Assembly (NCBI RefSeq): GCF_040954835.1
Contig: NC_090703.1
Coordinates: forward strand, 7,683,001 to 7,747,000
Source of the DNA: Lepisosteus oculatus
Taxonomy: Eukaryota > Chordata > Actinopteri > Semionotiformes > Lepisosteidae
Length of the DNA: 64,000 nt
Direction of reading: 5' to 3'
In this document: piece by piece, positions 49,062 to 59,460 of the stretch
Position numbering within the stretch: the first letter of the stretch is position 1
Layout: every line of letters starts with the position of its first letter
Notes under the pieces: model-generated
Seen by the model: the letters and a program-made list of their open reading frames with translations, nothing else
Database searches by the model: none
Told to the model about the DNA's origin: nothing
Program-made: the position numbers and the translations under genes

Positions 49062-52000
49062 CTGGGGACAAGAAAACAAGTCTTTAATCACTACGCCCCA
49101 GTGTGCTGGCCAAACTGAGCCAATTCTAGGCTGGATATTTCAAAAAGCACAAATATACAGAAACCAGCACTCCCCATCACCCCGTGTTAAGTGTTCACGT
49201 GAGGGCAAAGGCGCTGTGATTGGTCATTTAATATCAGCAATGTTCACACAAATACGCCCCCTTCCACTATCACTTCCACTACAGGGTTTGAAATCGAGCT
49301 TTCTCACTGCACAGCAGTTCAAGTCTGTGCTGAGCATTTCAAATTCTAACAGCTCCGGGCTCTTGGATACAAGTACACATGTCTATACAGAGAACTGGGA
49401 GTTGATATGCTTCCCCTCCCCACCTCTTAGTTCATTACTACAATCTTTATAGCAGGTGGCACCTCCCAAACTTGCCCCCGGGCTCAGTGGGGCTCCTATC
49501 CTAAATCCCAAGGTATCTCTGTACTCCCAGCTCACCCAGATAGGCTGCCCTGGGACTGAACTGAAATAAAAGGAATCTTTGTCCCATCCAGATCACAGTA
49601 CCAGTTTCAAAATGGTCTGTGCAAGTATAAAAGCAGAGGAACACAAGGCAGTATGTGTTTGTGACGTCTTACCGCTGGCGATCAGACTTGTAAGTGGCTG
49701 TGAGTTCATCAAACAGAGAACTGTTCATTTCCATAAATGCTTTGAGAACATTGTAGACTAAAGCTACTATTGCCCTGGGAAAAAAGGGAAAAAAAAACAT
49801 CATAAAAAAGGTCCAAATGATAAAAAAACGACTTTCAGATGACAACTCTTGCCTAATAATGGGGGGACTGCTCGTGAGACAGACCTATCAAACAATTCCA
49901 AGAAGTGAAGAGAGCTCAGTGCCAGTGCATGTACTTTTTTAAGTGGTCTGGCCGCTCATTCTCTGAACCTGAAACTGAAAGCGATCCTGACCGCACTACA
50001 AAGGAAATGTGAAGCTTCATTACACTGTCAGCAAAAGACCAGATGCATTTATCACAGTGCTTTCTGTGCCTTTAACTTACATGCTGGGTATTTGTGGGAT
50101 GTACGACGAATGTGAAAATATGTTTTTAATATAGAAATAAAGATTATCACTGGTAATATTAGCTTAGCTTGAGGCTAAAATCATTGCCGGCACCAAAGGA
50201 TCATTTTTTGACTACACATTTCGTAACGCTGTATCATTCAGCATTTCAATCGGCGCCCTGTGCTGAATAGTGCCGAAAGGCACTGTGCCCCTGGCTGCTG
50301 GTACTCACGGATTCCAGTGCTCTTTGGAGATCCTGTAGAGGCTGGTGAACATAATGGGCAGGATGACACTGGAGTTCTCCTCGATCAGGCTCATGATGTA
50401 CTCATTGTTCCAGTAATACAGTGCCCGCTCTGCCACCTGGCACACGAGAGCAAAGCCGCTGAGTTGCACAAGGCAGATCACAATGGCATCTTCACACACT
50501 CACTATTTCCTAACCCTGATTTTACTGACACAGCACACTCTTGTGAAGACCGACACTGGCAAAGCTCTCAGAGGACATGCAGAACGTGACGCTGGTGCTC
50601 AGGGATAGTCAAAAACACGGGCTGGAGCATCAGTGCAATCTCCACAATGCTGAGGAGCAAACTCAGAAGACCTGTGGCTGCTGCCAGGAAGCCGTGCGAG
50701 AGCAAACAGCAGCGAGGAGGGCGCTGACCTGGAAGTGTGGGCTGGAGACGCACTTGGAGATCTGTTTGAAGAGAGGCTCCTGGATTTTCACAAACTGCGT
50801 GGGCTCGATCACATCCAGGATCTCCTCCAGCTCCCCAAGGAACATTACCTGCAGAAACACGGGCAGAGTCCAGGTGACGACAGAGGGATGTCACAACCAG
50901 GCCAACTGTCACGTTGAGGCTGAAGCAAAGACTTGCTACCAGCTACCAGGCCCCTCTGTCAGGTTATTACTGGGTGCCCTCTTCAGCGCACCCTTGCTTC
51001 CTATTAACGCTACATCCATGTGTTTGCTCAGCCCAGATGATTCACCCAACTGTGCTCCCTTCTTACCGAAGAGCCATGAAACCTGTCAGCCTTGCAGAGC
51101 ACAATACAGACACCAACGCAACAGCCCTCAGAGACCCAGCTGATCCCGTCACACGTTCTCCCAGTCTGAGTGAACTGGGATTCAGATTAGCACAAATTCA
51201 AGAAACTATTGCACTTATTAAATTCCTCTTGATGGGTGAAAACCTACTCTAATGCATTTTTCTTTTTGCACATGGTAACCTACAAAACAAGTTGAACAAA
51301 TGGGTAAAAAAAAAAAACACTACCTCTTTCTGACTGCATGTTTTTGGCCAGAATTTTAACAATCCTCTGATAACCTAAAGAGAAAAACAAGAGTAGGTGT
51401 TTGTCACAATGAAATCGAGAAGACAGAGGTCATCATTCGACTTTTAAAAAGGATTATTTGAAATAATGTATTGAAATCACTTACTGGTTCTGTTAGTGTT
51501 GGGTCTTTCTCTAGAAACTGTACAATACAATACGCCAACTGGGAAAACAAAAACAAGTCAAGATCAACATATAACTTATGTTGTATGAGATAACGTACAA
51601 AATCATTTTCACATGTCAATTTGCAGGCAATGGTGAATGCGCAATTTCTTTAACCTGTTAATTAACTTTTCAAATAAAAATGGCTTAACTTTTTAAAACA
51701 ATTAAATGGTTAATCTATATAAATAAATCCTATGCATTATTATAAAATGCTGCTAGTAACCAATTGTTCTAACATGGCAAAAGGCATTTTCAGGGAGCCT
51801 CAGGCTACATCTGAACAGCAGTTAGCAGAGCTGGTTCTTCACTCGTGTGATAAAAGTGTTTAGAGGTGTACCTGTGCATGGAACAGAGACAAGCTTCTGA
51901 CAGTGTGCAAAGGAATCAACACTTTCACCAGGAACTGTTTGTGCTCTGCCTTCAGAGGAAGAGCAAAGCCATTGATTATGCTGTGAGGACAAAAACAAGA

Positions 52001-55000
52001 ACAAAATAAACATAAGAAAATGTCAAGAAATGATGATGCAGGGCGTGTGCGGAGTGAACTAAAACGTTTGACTTATTGAGAGAAGTGAAGAGGTCACATT
52101 GATTGTTCTGACCTGATGTTGCAGGCAATGACTATGTCGAATATTTCACATTTATCCTTCAAAAGAGGTATCAAATGTGTTTGTTTTAAGTCACTGAGAC
52201 CTTTCCAACCTTTTATATTCATAGTTCCATCAGACATGATCCGAATTTAATGCATTTTTTGTATTAAAAAATTATAATTAGTTTCAAGCAAAAATCATTA
52301 GACTTTGCAGTAATTAAATATTGCCTTGCCGTGACATATTTCCAACGAAACCTGCATAATGTTTAAGTGATCTGTTAAAGAGTTACTTACAGGCTAATGA
52401 TAATTTAAAAAATCTTCCCTCTGGTATCCTTAAAACTCCCCACACAATACAATTAAATTAATTTAAAAATGATTCATATGGCTGTAATAATGACAGTATA
52501 AAATTCCCAGCACACCAGCAATTCCCAGAATATAAGGATATGGATGTATAAACTTAATTACAACAGAGAGGTACTTGATTTCTTAACTCCCATAGCACAT
52601 TCATGTGCCATTTCAAAATGAGTAGCGAGGCAAGCAATATGAAGAACACAAAGTTTGCGTCTCATGAAGTTTGACATAAATGTCCACTTCGCTGCCAAAT
52701 ACCGCAGGCTGAAGAGCAAACGTTTTCTTGCCATCATGCGCATCTCGGTTTGTGAGCGCATCTATGGTGCAATTTCCCTCCACGCGTTTTCAGAACACGC
52801 TGACACACGCACAGCCCACGGCGACGTACCTTCCCAAAATCTCCAGCAGCTCTGCTACCCCGTTGAAGTGCTCGGTTTCATAGACAAAACTACACGGCAC
52901 AGGAGAAAAGCACAGTTTGTCAGACCAACCGGCTCCCGGGCTTTTTTCAAAGACACAACAGAAAAACGGCAATAATCTCACCTTCCCAAAAAAAAAAAGA
53001 GAGAGATGCTTACCGTAGAAAAATATTATTAATCTGTTTTCGTATAAAAGCCCGCAGACCGAGAAACTTTCCGTAAATTCTGTGTAAGACTGTCTTCAGG
53101 TAGTCTCTCTCCCTGGGGTCTTCGCTGTCAAACAGCTCCAGAAGCTGGACAAGGGGAAGAGGTATCGACAGTCACCTCAGGGAGACAGATACAAAACTGG
53201 GGCCCCCTGTCCCAGGAGTGTGGGGACATCAGGACCCTCTTTAATTAAATCGGTTTATACCTAATGCCCCTGAAGAGCCATGCCATGACCTCCCCAAAAC
53301 ACTTTCACACCCGTGATCAGCCTTCTGCAAGACTGTCAGACTGCAAGACTGCATATTTATTTCACGAGGCTGAAGCCCCCAGTGACTTTGAACAAAAAAA
53401 GGCACACATTGCTTACCTGTAATACAAATTTCTGGTCTATGTATTTTTTGGCAATACTGGGCTGGAATTCTTGACTCTCCAAAAATCTTATGAAAAACTC
53501 GTATACAAGCTGCAAGGATAGAGAGGTGACAGTCAGTAAAGACTCTGTCCTCGCTGGCAGAGATCAGGCGAGTCTGCAGGGTAAGTGAGAGGCACTCAAT
53601 CACAGCACTGAACAGACAGATATTAGGCGCTACAGTGTTGGGGCTCAAATCTTGTCTCTACATTAGTCTGAGGCCTCTACCATAGCCAGCAGTGTTAGTA
53701 ATGCTTCAGGAAAGGTGATTGTGGGGTTAATTTCAAATTTTATTGACTGAATGAATTTTTTTTTTTTTTACAAAAATAAAATCAAAAAGTAGTTTTACCA
53801 GGAAGATTCTCCTTGAGATATTCATCTCATTTCTAAAGGAGTCCTGGAAAATAGCAGTAAGTACACAAACAGGTGTGAGAGGACGCCCACACCCAGACCG
53901 TCCCAGAATCAAAAAAAAAAACTAAAAAAGCTAAAACAAACAGGAACCTGATTACAACCAAACCACACCAGTGTTAGCGAACGGAAATAAAAATGGTTAC
54001 AAACTCAAACAGTCAAGGGGCTACCAGGAAACAATGCCAAAAAAGGAAGGGAGGAACTTTGGGCTCAGGGCTCTTGCACAGTGTTTCCCCTAGCACAATC
54101 CCTGCCGGTGTCCGTGTTGCACGTGGCGTGACGACTCCCAGCAGTACCTGTAAGTGTGGCCAGGAGGCTTCAAGTGTTGGTTCATCCTCTTCTGGATCAA
54201 ATTCATTACTGTCGCTGGGAGGGAGGGTCCTGAATATATTACAAGAGACCTGGAGCAGGAAGGAGAACAAAAAAAAAAAGCAGCAGTTTGTAAGAACATC
54301 ATCAAGGAAGTTGCTTCAAAAAAGGTGGAGATGGAAAAAAAACAAACAACTGTTTTTAATCTTTGTATGCAATTACAGAAAGCCAGAAAAAATCATTTTC
54401 ATGGAGACTCCAACATAGTAAAATATCAGCATAGCATAGCCGGTATGGGACTGCTGGCCTCATCGGCCAGAAGAGGAACAGCCCACTGTCTCCCACCTGT
54501 CCACAGAGATAATCCCCAAGCTCCAGCTGGAGGACGGTTGTCCCTAGAAGCCTCTCAAGCCTTTAGCAACAATGCCCTCCTAATCCCTGTCCATGAACTG
54601 GCTTTATTACTCTGTTCTCCTCCCCACTCCTGTGTGGTGAGCATACTGGCGCGCTCTGGCTGCCATCACATCATCCAGGTGCATGGAGGGAAATCCCCAC
54701 TAACTATAAAGCTCTTTCAGTGCATGGTAACTTGTTATTATTACTGTGATTACTGTTGTCCTAGCATGAGCCATGAGCAGGGCCTGGCCGAATCTCCAGA
54801 ATTGGCAGTGTATCCAACTCCCAGGCCGCTGTACATTCACCCCATCCACATTTTCACTCCCTTAACTAATGCCGTTATTAGCACTATTAGCACTAGCACT
54901 GTCTTCCAGGCAGCAATGTTCTGGAAACGGTGCACAATGAACCAAGCCTGCAGTATTGTTTAAATCGGGCCTTTTCGGGCGATCTGCTCACATCTAGATC

Positions 55001-56300
55001 TGCTCAGCAACAGCATAGAGGACCCCCAGTAAAAAAAGGGAAAATTTCTATCCACAGTCTTATATGCTGTGATCTGTTGATCTCCGCTGGTAACCACGGT
55101 GACCTGCAGTTTTCTTTTCAATACTTTCTAAACAGCATTAAACAGATTTTATGTTCAGACTGGGGTTATTAGAGGGTTCTTTCATGCAGTATCCTACGGG
55201 GGGGAAAAAAAAGTTGTAATCACCATCTGTTAGAGAGTTCAAAATCCAAAACACAGCTTACTGAAGAAATCATGAAGAAGTTCGCTGGACAGCCCTGCCT
55301 CAATCCCCGTGGGCTCCCCTAGGCACCAGCTGGCCTCTCAAGACAGGTATGGCTTCAGCGGAAGTGCACGCCAACACCTTCCTGTGAATGCTGTGCATTG
55401 ACCCTGGCTCCAACTCCCTCTGCCTCACACACCTCGCACCCGGGCCCACTCCCGCTCACTCTCTACGGTGTTGAAATCGTCGCTTAACGCCCGTCTTTTT
55501 TCACCGAGCCAGCTGAGCTTCCGCTCGTCGTGACACCAGTTCTTTGTGCTGCTGGTCTGCGTGTTCGCGAGCGAGGCCGGCGAGGCTCACTCGGGTATAT
55601 TTAGTCACACCACCTACACTCAGAGGAAACGCAGCCCGAGTCTTCCGCCGAGTATTCGGAATCTTTAATTACCAGCTTACAGCACATTTGCTTCATTGAC
55701 AAAGGGAGCCGTGCAACAACACGTCATTTTTTTTTTTGCGGTAATACTTAAAATTAGAATGCCTACTAAAAATAAAGACGGCTTATCCACCTCGCCATTT
55801 AAAAAAAAGCCTTCAGGAGACATGTGCACACCACCACTATTGCCCGAGTCATTTTTCCAGATAAAAAAAAGCAGCATCTTCTGCTTTGCAGAACACAGTT
55901 ATGCACCTGTATGTGTTTCTGCGTTCCCCAGTGTCAGTATCAGGGCTGCTAACCACACCAGCATGCTCCTCTTGTGGGAAAGCTGATCTGAATCACCCGC
56001 GTGGGGTGGGGCTACACTGCGCTGTGGTGAGGCTGCTCTGAGACGCTGGAGGGGCTGTATTCCAGCGCGTGTATGGGCTCTTCCCAAACTGTGCTTCACT
56101 CACCATTTTTACAACCTCGGGGTACGCCTGCTCCGTGAGATAGCCCCTGCTGACCGTGACGTAGTCCACCAGCTCGTTCAGCGTGGATCTCTTGTACTCT
56201 TTCATCTTGAGGTCTGACAGCGTGTCCATAAAGTCAAAGATCGTGCAGCACTGCTGCAGCTTCTTCAAGAACAGCTCCGGCTGCTCGGGGGCTGGAACGT
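48962..56300 (-). CDS. PPP2R5E: PPP2R5E, PP2A regulatory subunit B56-epsilon, last twelve coding exons
   Basis: B56-epsilon is a HEAT-repeat subunit that targets the PP2A core enzyme to substrates. Twelve minus-strand exons, 56300-56104 through 49061-48962, join in phase with GT/AG borders. They encode 415 residues, exactly human positions 53-467. Visible landmarks: [72 protein letters not shown] (His204, Arg205, Tyr207 and Arg214 correspond to residues that bind LxxIxE substrate motifs), [19 protein letters not shown], and a charged C-terminus [20 protein letters not shown] ending DGIIPT. The paralogue call rests on the C-terminus and on the exact length match. The N-terminal exon or exons (residues 1-52) lie right of the window. 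Confidence 0.96.
49673..49774 (-). CDS. PPP2R5E: PPP2R5E exon (AIVALVYN...TYKSDRQ)
   Basis: 102 nt. It completes Pro, then 33 codons, then two bases of Arg. The acceptor is tttttcccag and the donor CG|GTAAGA. Confidence 0.96.
50309..50436 (-). CDS. PPP2R5E: PPP2R5E exon ([12 protein letters not shown]...KEHWN)
   Basis: 128 nt, 42 codons plus two bases. The acceptor is gtgtgccag and the donor CC|GTGAGT. The sequence [20 protein letters not shown] is a hallmark of the B56 family. Confidence 0.97.
50729..50848 (-). CDS. PPP2R5E: PPP2R5E exon ([12 protein letters not shown]...SSPHFQ)
   Basis: 120 nt, 40 codons, phase 0 at both ends. The acceptor is tttctgcag and the donor CAG|GTCAGC. Confidence 0.97.
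51324..51374 (-). CDS. PPP2R5E: PPP2R5E exon ([17 protein letters not shown])
   Basis: A 51-nt micro-exon, 17 codons, phase 0 at both ends. The acceptor is ctctttag and the donor GAG|GTAGTG. It is found only by homology and junction phase. Confidence 0.95.
51485..51538 (-). CDS. PPP2R5E: PPP2R5E exon ([18 protein letters not shown])
   Basis: 54 nt, 18 codons, phase 0 at both ends. The acceptor is ttttcccag and the donor CCA|GTAAGT. Confidence 0.96.
51872..51980 (-). CDS. PPP2R5E: PPP2R5E exon ([14 protein letters not shown]...LFHAQ)
   Basis: 109 nt. It completes Ser, then 36 codons. The acceptor is tcctcacag and the donor CAG|GTACAC. Confidence 0.96.
52830..52889 (-). CDS. PPP2R5E: PPP2R5E exon ([19 protein letters not shown])
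   Basis: 60 nt. It completes Arg, then 19 codons, then two bases of Ser. The acceptor is tgccgtgtag and the donor AG|GTACGT. Confidence 0.96.
53014..53144 (-). CDS. PPP2R5E: PPP2R5E exon ([14 protein letters not shown]...INNIFL)
   Basis: 131 nt, 43 codons plus two bases. The acceptor is cttgtccag and the donor CG|GTAAGC. It contains the substrate-motif-binding [11 protein letters not shown] segment. Confidence 0.97.
53417..53509 (-). CDS. PPP2R5E: PPP2R5E exon ([15 protein letters not shown]...KFVLQ)
   Basis: 93 nt, 31 codons, phase 0 at both ends. The acceptor is atccttgcag and the donor CAG|GTAAGC. Confidence 0.97.
54148..54249 (-). CDS. PPP2R5E: PPP2R5E exon ([15 protein letters not shown]...WPHLQ)
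   Basis: 102 nt, 34 codons, phase 0 at both ends. The acceptor is cctgctccag and the donor CAG|GTACTG. Confidence 0.97.
54250..56103 (-). other. PPP2R5E: PPP2R5E intron between the VSCN and VPAP exons
   Basis: About 1.85 kb. Apart from the degenerate SINE tail, no feature is recognised. Confidence 0.85.
54570..54745 (+). repeat. Degenerate 5S-headed SINE tail in a PPP2R5E intron
   Basis: Recognisable landmarks of the SINE body and tail, in sense orientation: atgaactggctttattactctg, ctcctccccact, gtgtggtgagc, acatcatccaggtg, then ctataaagctctttcagtg and a TTATTATTA end. It is much more diverged than copies A and B. Confidence 0.6.
56104..56300 (-). CDS. PPP2R5E: PPP2R5E first exon in the window ([10 protein letters not shown]...EVVKM)
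   Basis: 197 nt. Two bases complete Asp53, then 65 codons. The acceptor follows a C/T-rich tract ending ctcgcag, and the donor is ATG|GTGAGT. On the plus strand, a purine-rich tract (56336-56410) lies just upstream. Confidence 0.97.
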
Positions 56301-57845
56301 CTGCGAGGGGGAGAGAAAGCCGACACTGTGGGCGCAGGCCAGGAGGGAGAGAGGAAGACAGACAGAGGAGGGAGAGAGGAAGAGCGCCGGAGAAGGAGAG
56401 GGAGAACGATCTCCTCGGAAGAGACAGCAGCACCAACCACCCCCTGCCCTGCAGTCTCCTCTACACAGGGGCAACAGAACAGAAGACGTATTCTGCTGCT
56501 CCTCCTCCTCATTAACACTCTTTGCAAGAAACATAAAAGCGTAGCTTCATCAGCCATTTCTAGACCAGTGACCACAGCACTGGAAACTGCCTGGGTCTTG
56601 GGGGTTTTGAGTAAACTTTTATTATTCAAGAGATCGGAATCCATGTTCTTCTTTTGAGGCAACATGAAACAATACTGGGACATGAATGTTTAGTTTTTTT
56701 TTCCCACTTTTACAGTATTTAAAAAGTCATTGAAGAGGTCACTGGGACAGCAACAGCAATTGTTTGGTTTTTGAGAACAAAAAACGCAAATTTGGGATGC
56801 TGGAAAAGCTTCAGCTTACACAATGAAGCCCAAAATGGAAAAAAAAAGTCCAGTTACATCATGCAGCACTGCCAGGAGAATACTAACGCAGGCCAATGGA
56901 GAATATCTTTTAAAAAGATTTACTCACGTTCCTGTGTTATGGCACAGACCGTGTCAACAACCTTGCTTGTGGCGATTGTATTTCAAGTGAAGAAAGAGTC
57001 AGCACACTAAGAGTGACTGTGAATAAGTTTAGGCTCAGTACATAGAAAGTTGTATTAAAGACTTAAGTCTCTCTTCATGCATCTATTTAAAGCAGTCAAA
57101 GATAAGGATAGCAAGATTACCCCCTGGTACAGCTTTAATACCTTGACAGAGTACCTTTGCCTCACTTTTCATAATCTCCTTTAATACCTTAACAGAGAAT
57201 TTTTCATAATCTGCTTGCTTTTATATACAAAACTGGACACCGAAACCTTTCCCTTAATGCTGCCTTAGTTATTTTTTACTTAATTACTGATAAGGAGGTT
57301 TATAGATTTCAGACGAAAAGAATCATCTTGAATATTCTCAAAGATATCTATTAATAGAGCACATGAATACAGAGAAAAGTTGGCGTTTAATCTCTTCAAT
57401 GCCGTAGAAAGTTCTGCATCGCGCCGAAGCTCCCTGCCAGGTCTGTACAGTTTCAGCTGACAGACAAAACCAGTCCTGATCCTGGATATCCTCCTGTCTG
57501 CTGGCCTTCATTCCAGCTGCATTTCCAGTTGCTTAACTGAAGCCTCCATTGTTAAAATTGTTTTCTGCTCCTAAAATTGCATTTTCAAGTTACAAACATT
57601 TATTTGCACTTTTAAAATCTCCTAATAGCTGCAGACCAAAAATTAATTCAGAAGCGTCGGACAAGTCAATTACGAGTGCGATCAGGAGTTTGACTACATC
57701 AAGACCTCAGGTGACCAAACTGACTAGATGGGCTGAAAGCCCTTCTCTTGGTTGCAGCCTTTCTCATGTTCTTGTTGGTGGAGCAAAGGGCTGCAGATGC
57801 TGGGGGTCACCAGAGCCTGGGTAGGAAACCCGAGAGCTAACCAGT

Positions 57846-58336
57846 CTGGTGCCCGTGCCCAACAATGTCACCATCTGAGGCCTGGTGCCCGTGCCCAACA
57901 ATGTCACCATCTGAGGCCTGGTGCCCGTGCCCAACAATGTCACCATCTGGGGGCCTGGTGCCCGTGCCCAACAATGTCACCATCTGGGGGCCTGGTGCCC
58001 GTGCCCAACAATGTCACCATCTGGGGGCCTGGTGCCCGTGCCCAACAATGTCACCATCTGGGGGCCTGGTGCCCGTGCCCAACAATGTCACCATCTGGGG
58101 GCCTGGTGCCCGTGCCCAACAATGTCACCATCTGAGGCCTGGTGCCCGTGCCCAACAATGTCACCATCTGAGGCCTGGTGCCCGTGCCCAACAATGTCAC
58201 CATCTGAGGCCTGGTGCCCGTGCCCAACAATGTCACCATCTGAGGCCTGGTGCCCGTGCCCAACAATGTCACCATCTGGGGGCCTGGTGCCCGTGCCCAA
58301 CAATGTCACCATCTGGGGGCCTGGTGCCCGTGCCCA
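57846..58336. repeat. 36/37-bp minisatellite, 13 complete units plus a partial one
   Basis: The unit begins ctggtgcccgtgcccaacaa and ends with either tctgaggc (36 bp, type A) or tctgggggc (37 bp, type G). The order is AAGGGGGAAAAGG, followed by a 16-base partial unit. Units of one type look identical. Several frames on both strands are open through the array only because the repeat lacks stops. Confidence 0.97.
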
Positions 58337-58944
58337 TGAATGTCGAGACCACCGAGCTCACAGGGCACCATCAGTGCGGAGTATACCCTCCCCTGCGGCC
58401 TGGCCCCACCCCTGGAGAGCTCTTCCGCTCAGCTGGGAAAACTACCAGAGTATGAAAAGTGTCTTTCATTTCCTTTGTCTGTCACATCAGGATTTTTCTG
58501 GGAAAAAAAACAAACACTGCAGCCCTGTAGGAAGTACAAAGCTTGAATCGCAAATACTTGTGAAAAGAACAGGTTTCCCCAAAAGCATCTTCACATCATA
58601 CAGTGGTGTGGCACGGCCCGCAAAACTCAAAAAGCGACAAACGAGCTTCCCTAACAAAAGCCGGGAATGCTGCAGTAGCTTTGTGCTTCCCTAAGAATCC
58701 ACAAAGGGTTCGTACAGGTGCTTCACTTGATGAAGTATTGTGCTCTGTAAGCTGTACACCTGTCTCATTTTCCTCTCTCACTCAACAGGCTCCTCTTTCA
58801 CTTGGGACTTCCTGTAAGTGTTCCCTTCCTGTAGGCCAATCAGGGGAAGTCTGAAAGCCAATGACAGCTGGTGTGTCTGTTCTTTTATCTGGGTTAAACA
58901 CCTCGGACTCTCCACAGTTACCCAGCAATCCACACCCTCTCAGC

Positions 58945-59460
58945 GCCATCCATCCGTTTTCTAACCCCTTTATGCAACACAGGGCCACAGGAGGGTTGGA
59001 TTCCAACTAGAGCTGGGCGATAACTCGATAACGATAATCATCGCGATATAATTTTCCTCGATATAATTTTAACAAAAGTTCGTTACATGTTCGATGTATA
59101 TGTTTATGCTTTGTGCATGATATGCGCATGCGCACAAAATACTGTGCGAGGGCGGGTGCGTGTTGCAGACCGGGCAGCTAACAGATTTGTTTAATGTTTC
59201 TGCTGTTTGGAAAGTGTTTGCTGTGTTCTTAAAATAAAGAGTTGTTTAATTTACCAATTAACTGTCTGGTTTCTTCAACTTTCACTCAGGAGAAAAAATC
59301 TGCCTTTAAACTTGAAAGAAATAATGATTTGACATTTATCGCGATAATTATCGATATCGACCGATACGAAATTTTTTATCGTGATAATGTTTTTGGCCAT
59401 ATCGCCCAGCCCTAATTCTAACCCCGAAAAGCAATGGGCCACAAGACAGGACCCCCTCAA
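58945..59460. repeat. Older fish repeat interrupted by a hAT-type element
   Basis: The left part (58945-59007: catccatccgttttctaacc, acagggccacaggagggt) and the right part (59415-59460: cccgaaaagcaatgggccac, aagacagg) read as one copy of the repeat seen at 7045-7145 once the insert is removed. Confidence 0.6.
59008..59414. mobile_element. Non-autonomous hAT-type DNA transposon (407 bp)
   Basis: The terminal inverted repeats are TAGAGCTGGGCGATA and, at the other end in reverse complement, TAGGGCTGGGCGATA. Eight-base target duplications attccaac (59000-59007) and attctaac (59415-59422) flank it with one difference. The subterminal regions are rich in CGATA/TATCG motifs. No transposase frame is present, so it must have been mobilised in trans. 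The 8-bp duplication points to the hAT superfamily. Confidence 0.85.

Noticed and set aside
54154-54963. 269-codon plus-strand frame
   Set aside because: It is antisense to a certain PPP2R5E exon and then runs through a degenerate SINE; no recognisable protein.
57752-58694. Long overlapping frames with a repeated ARAQQCHHL-type protein
   Set aside because: These are translations of the minisatellite in several phases on both strands, caused by a stop-free unit.
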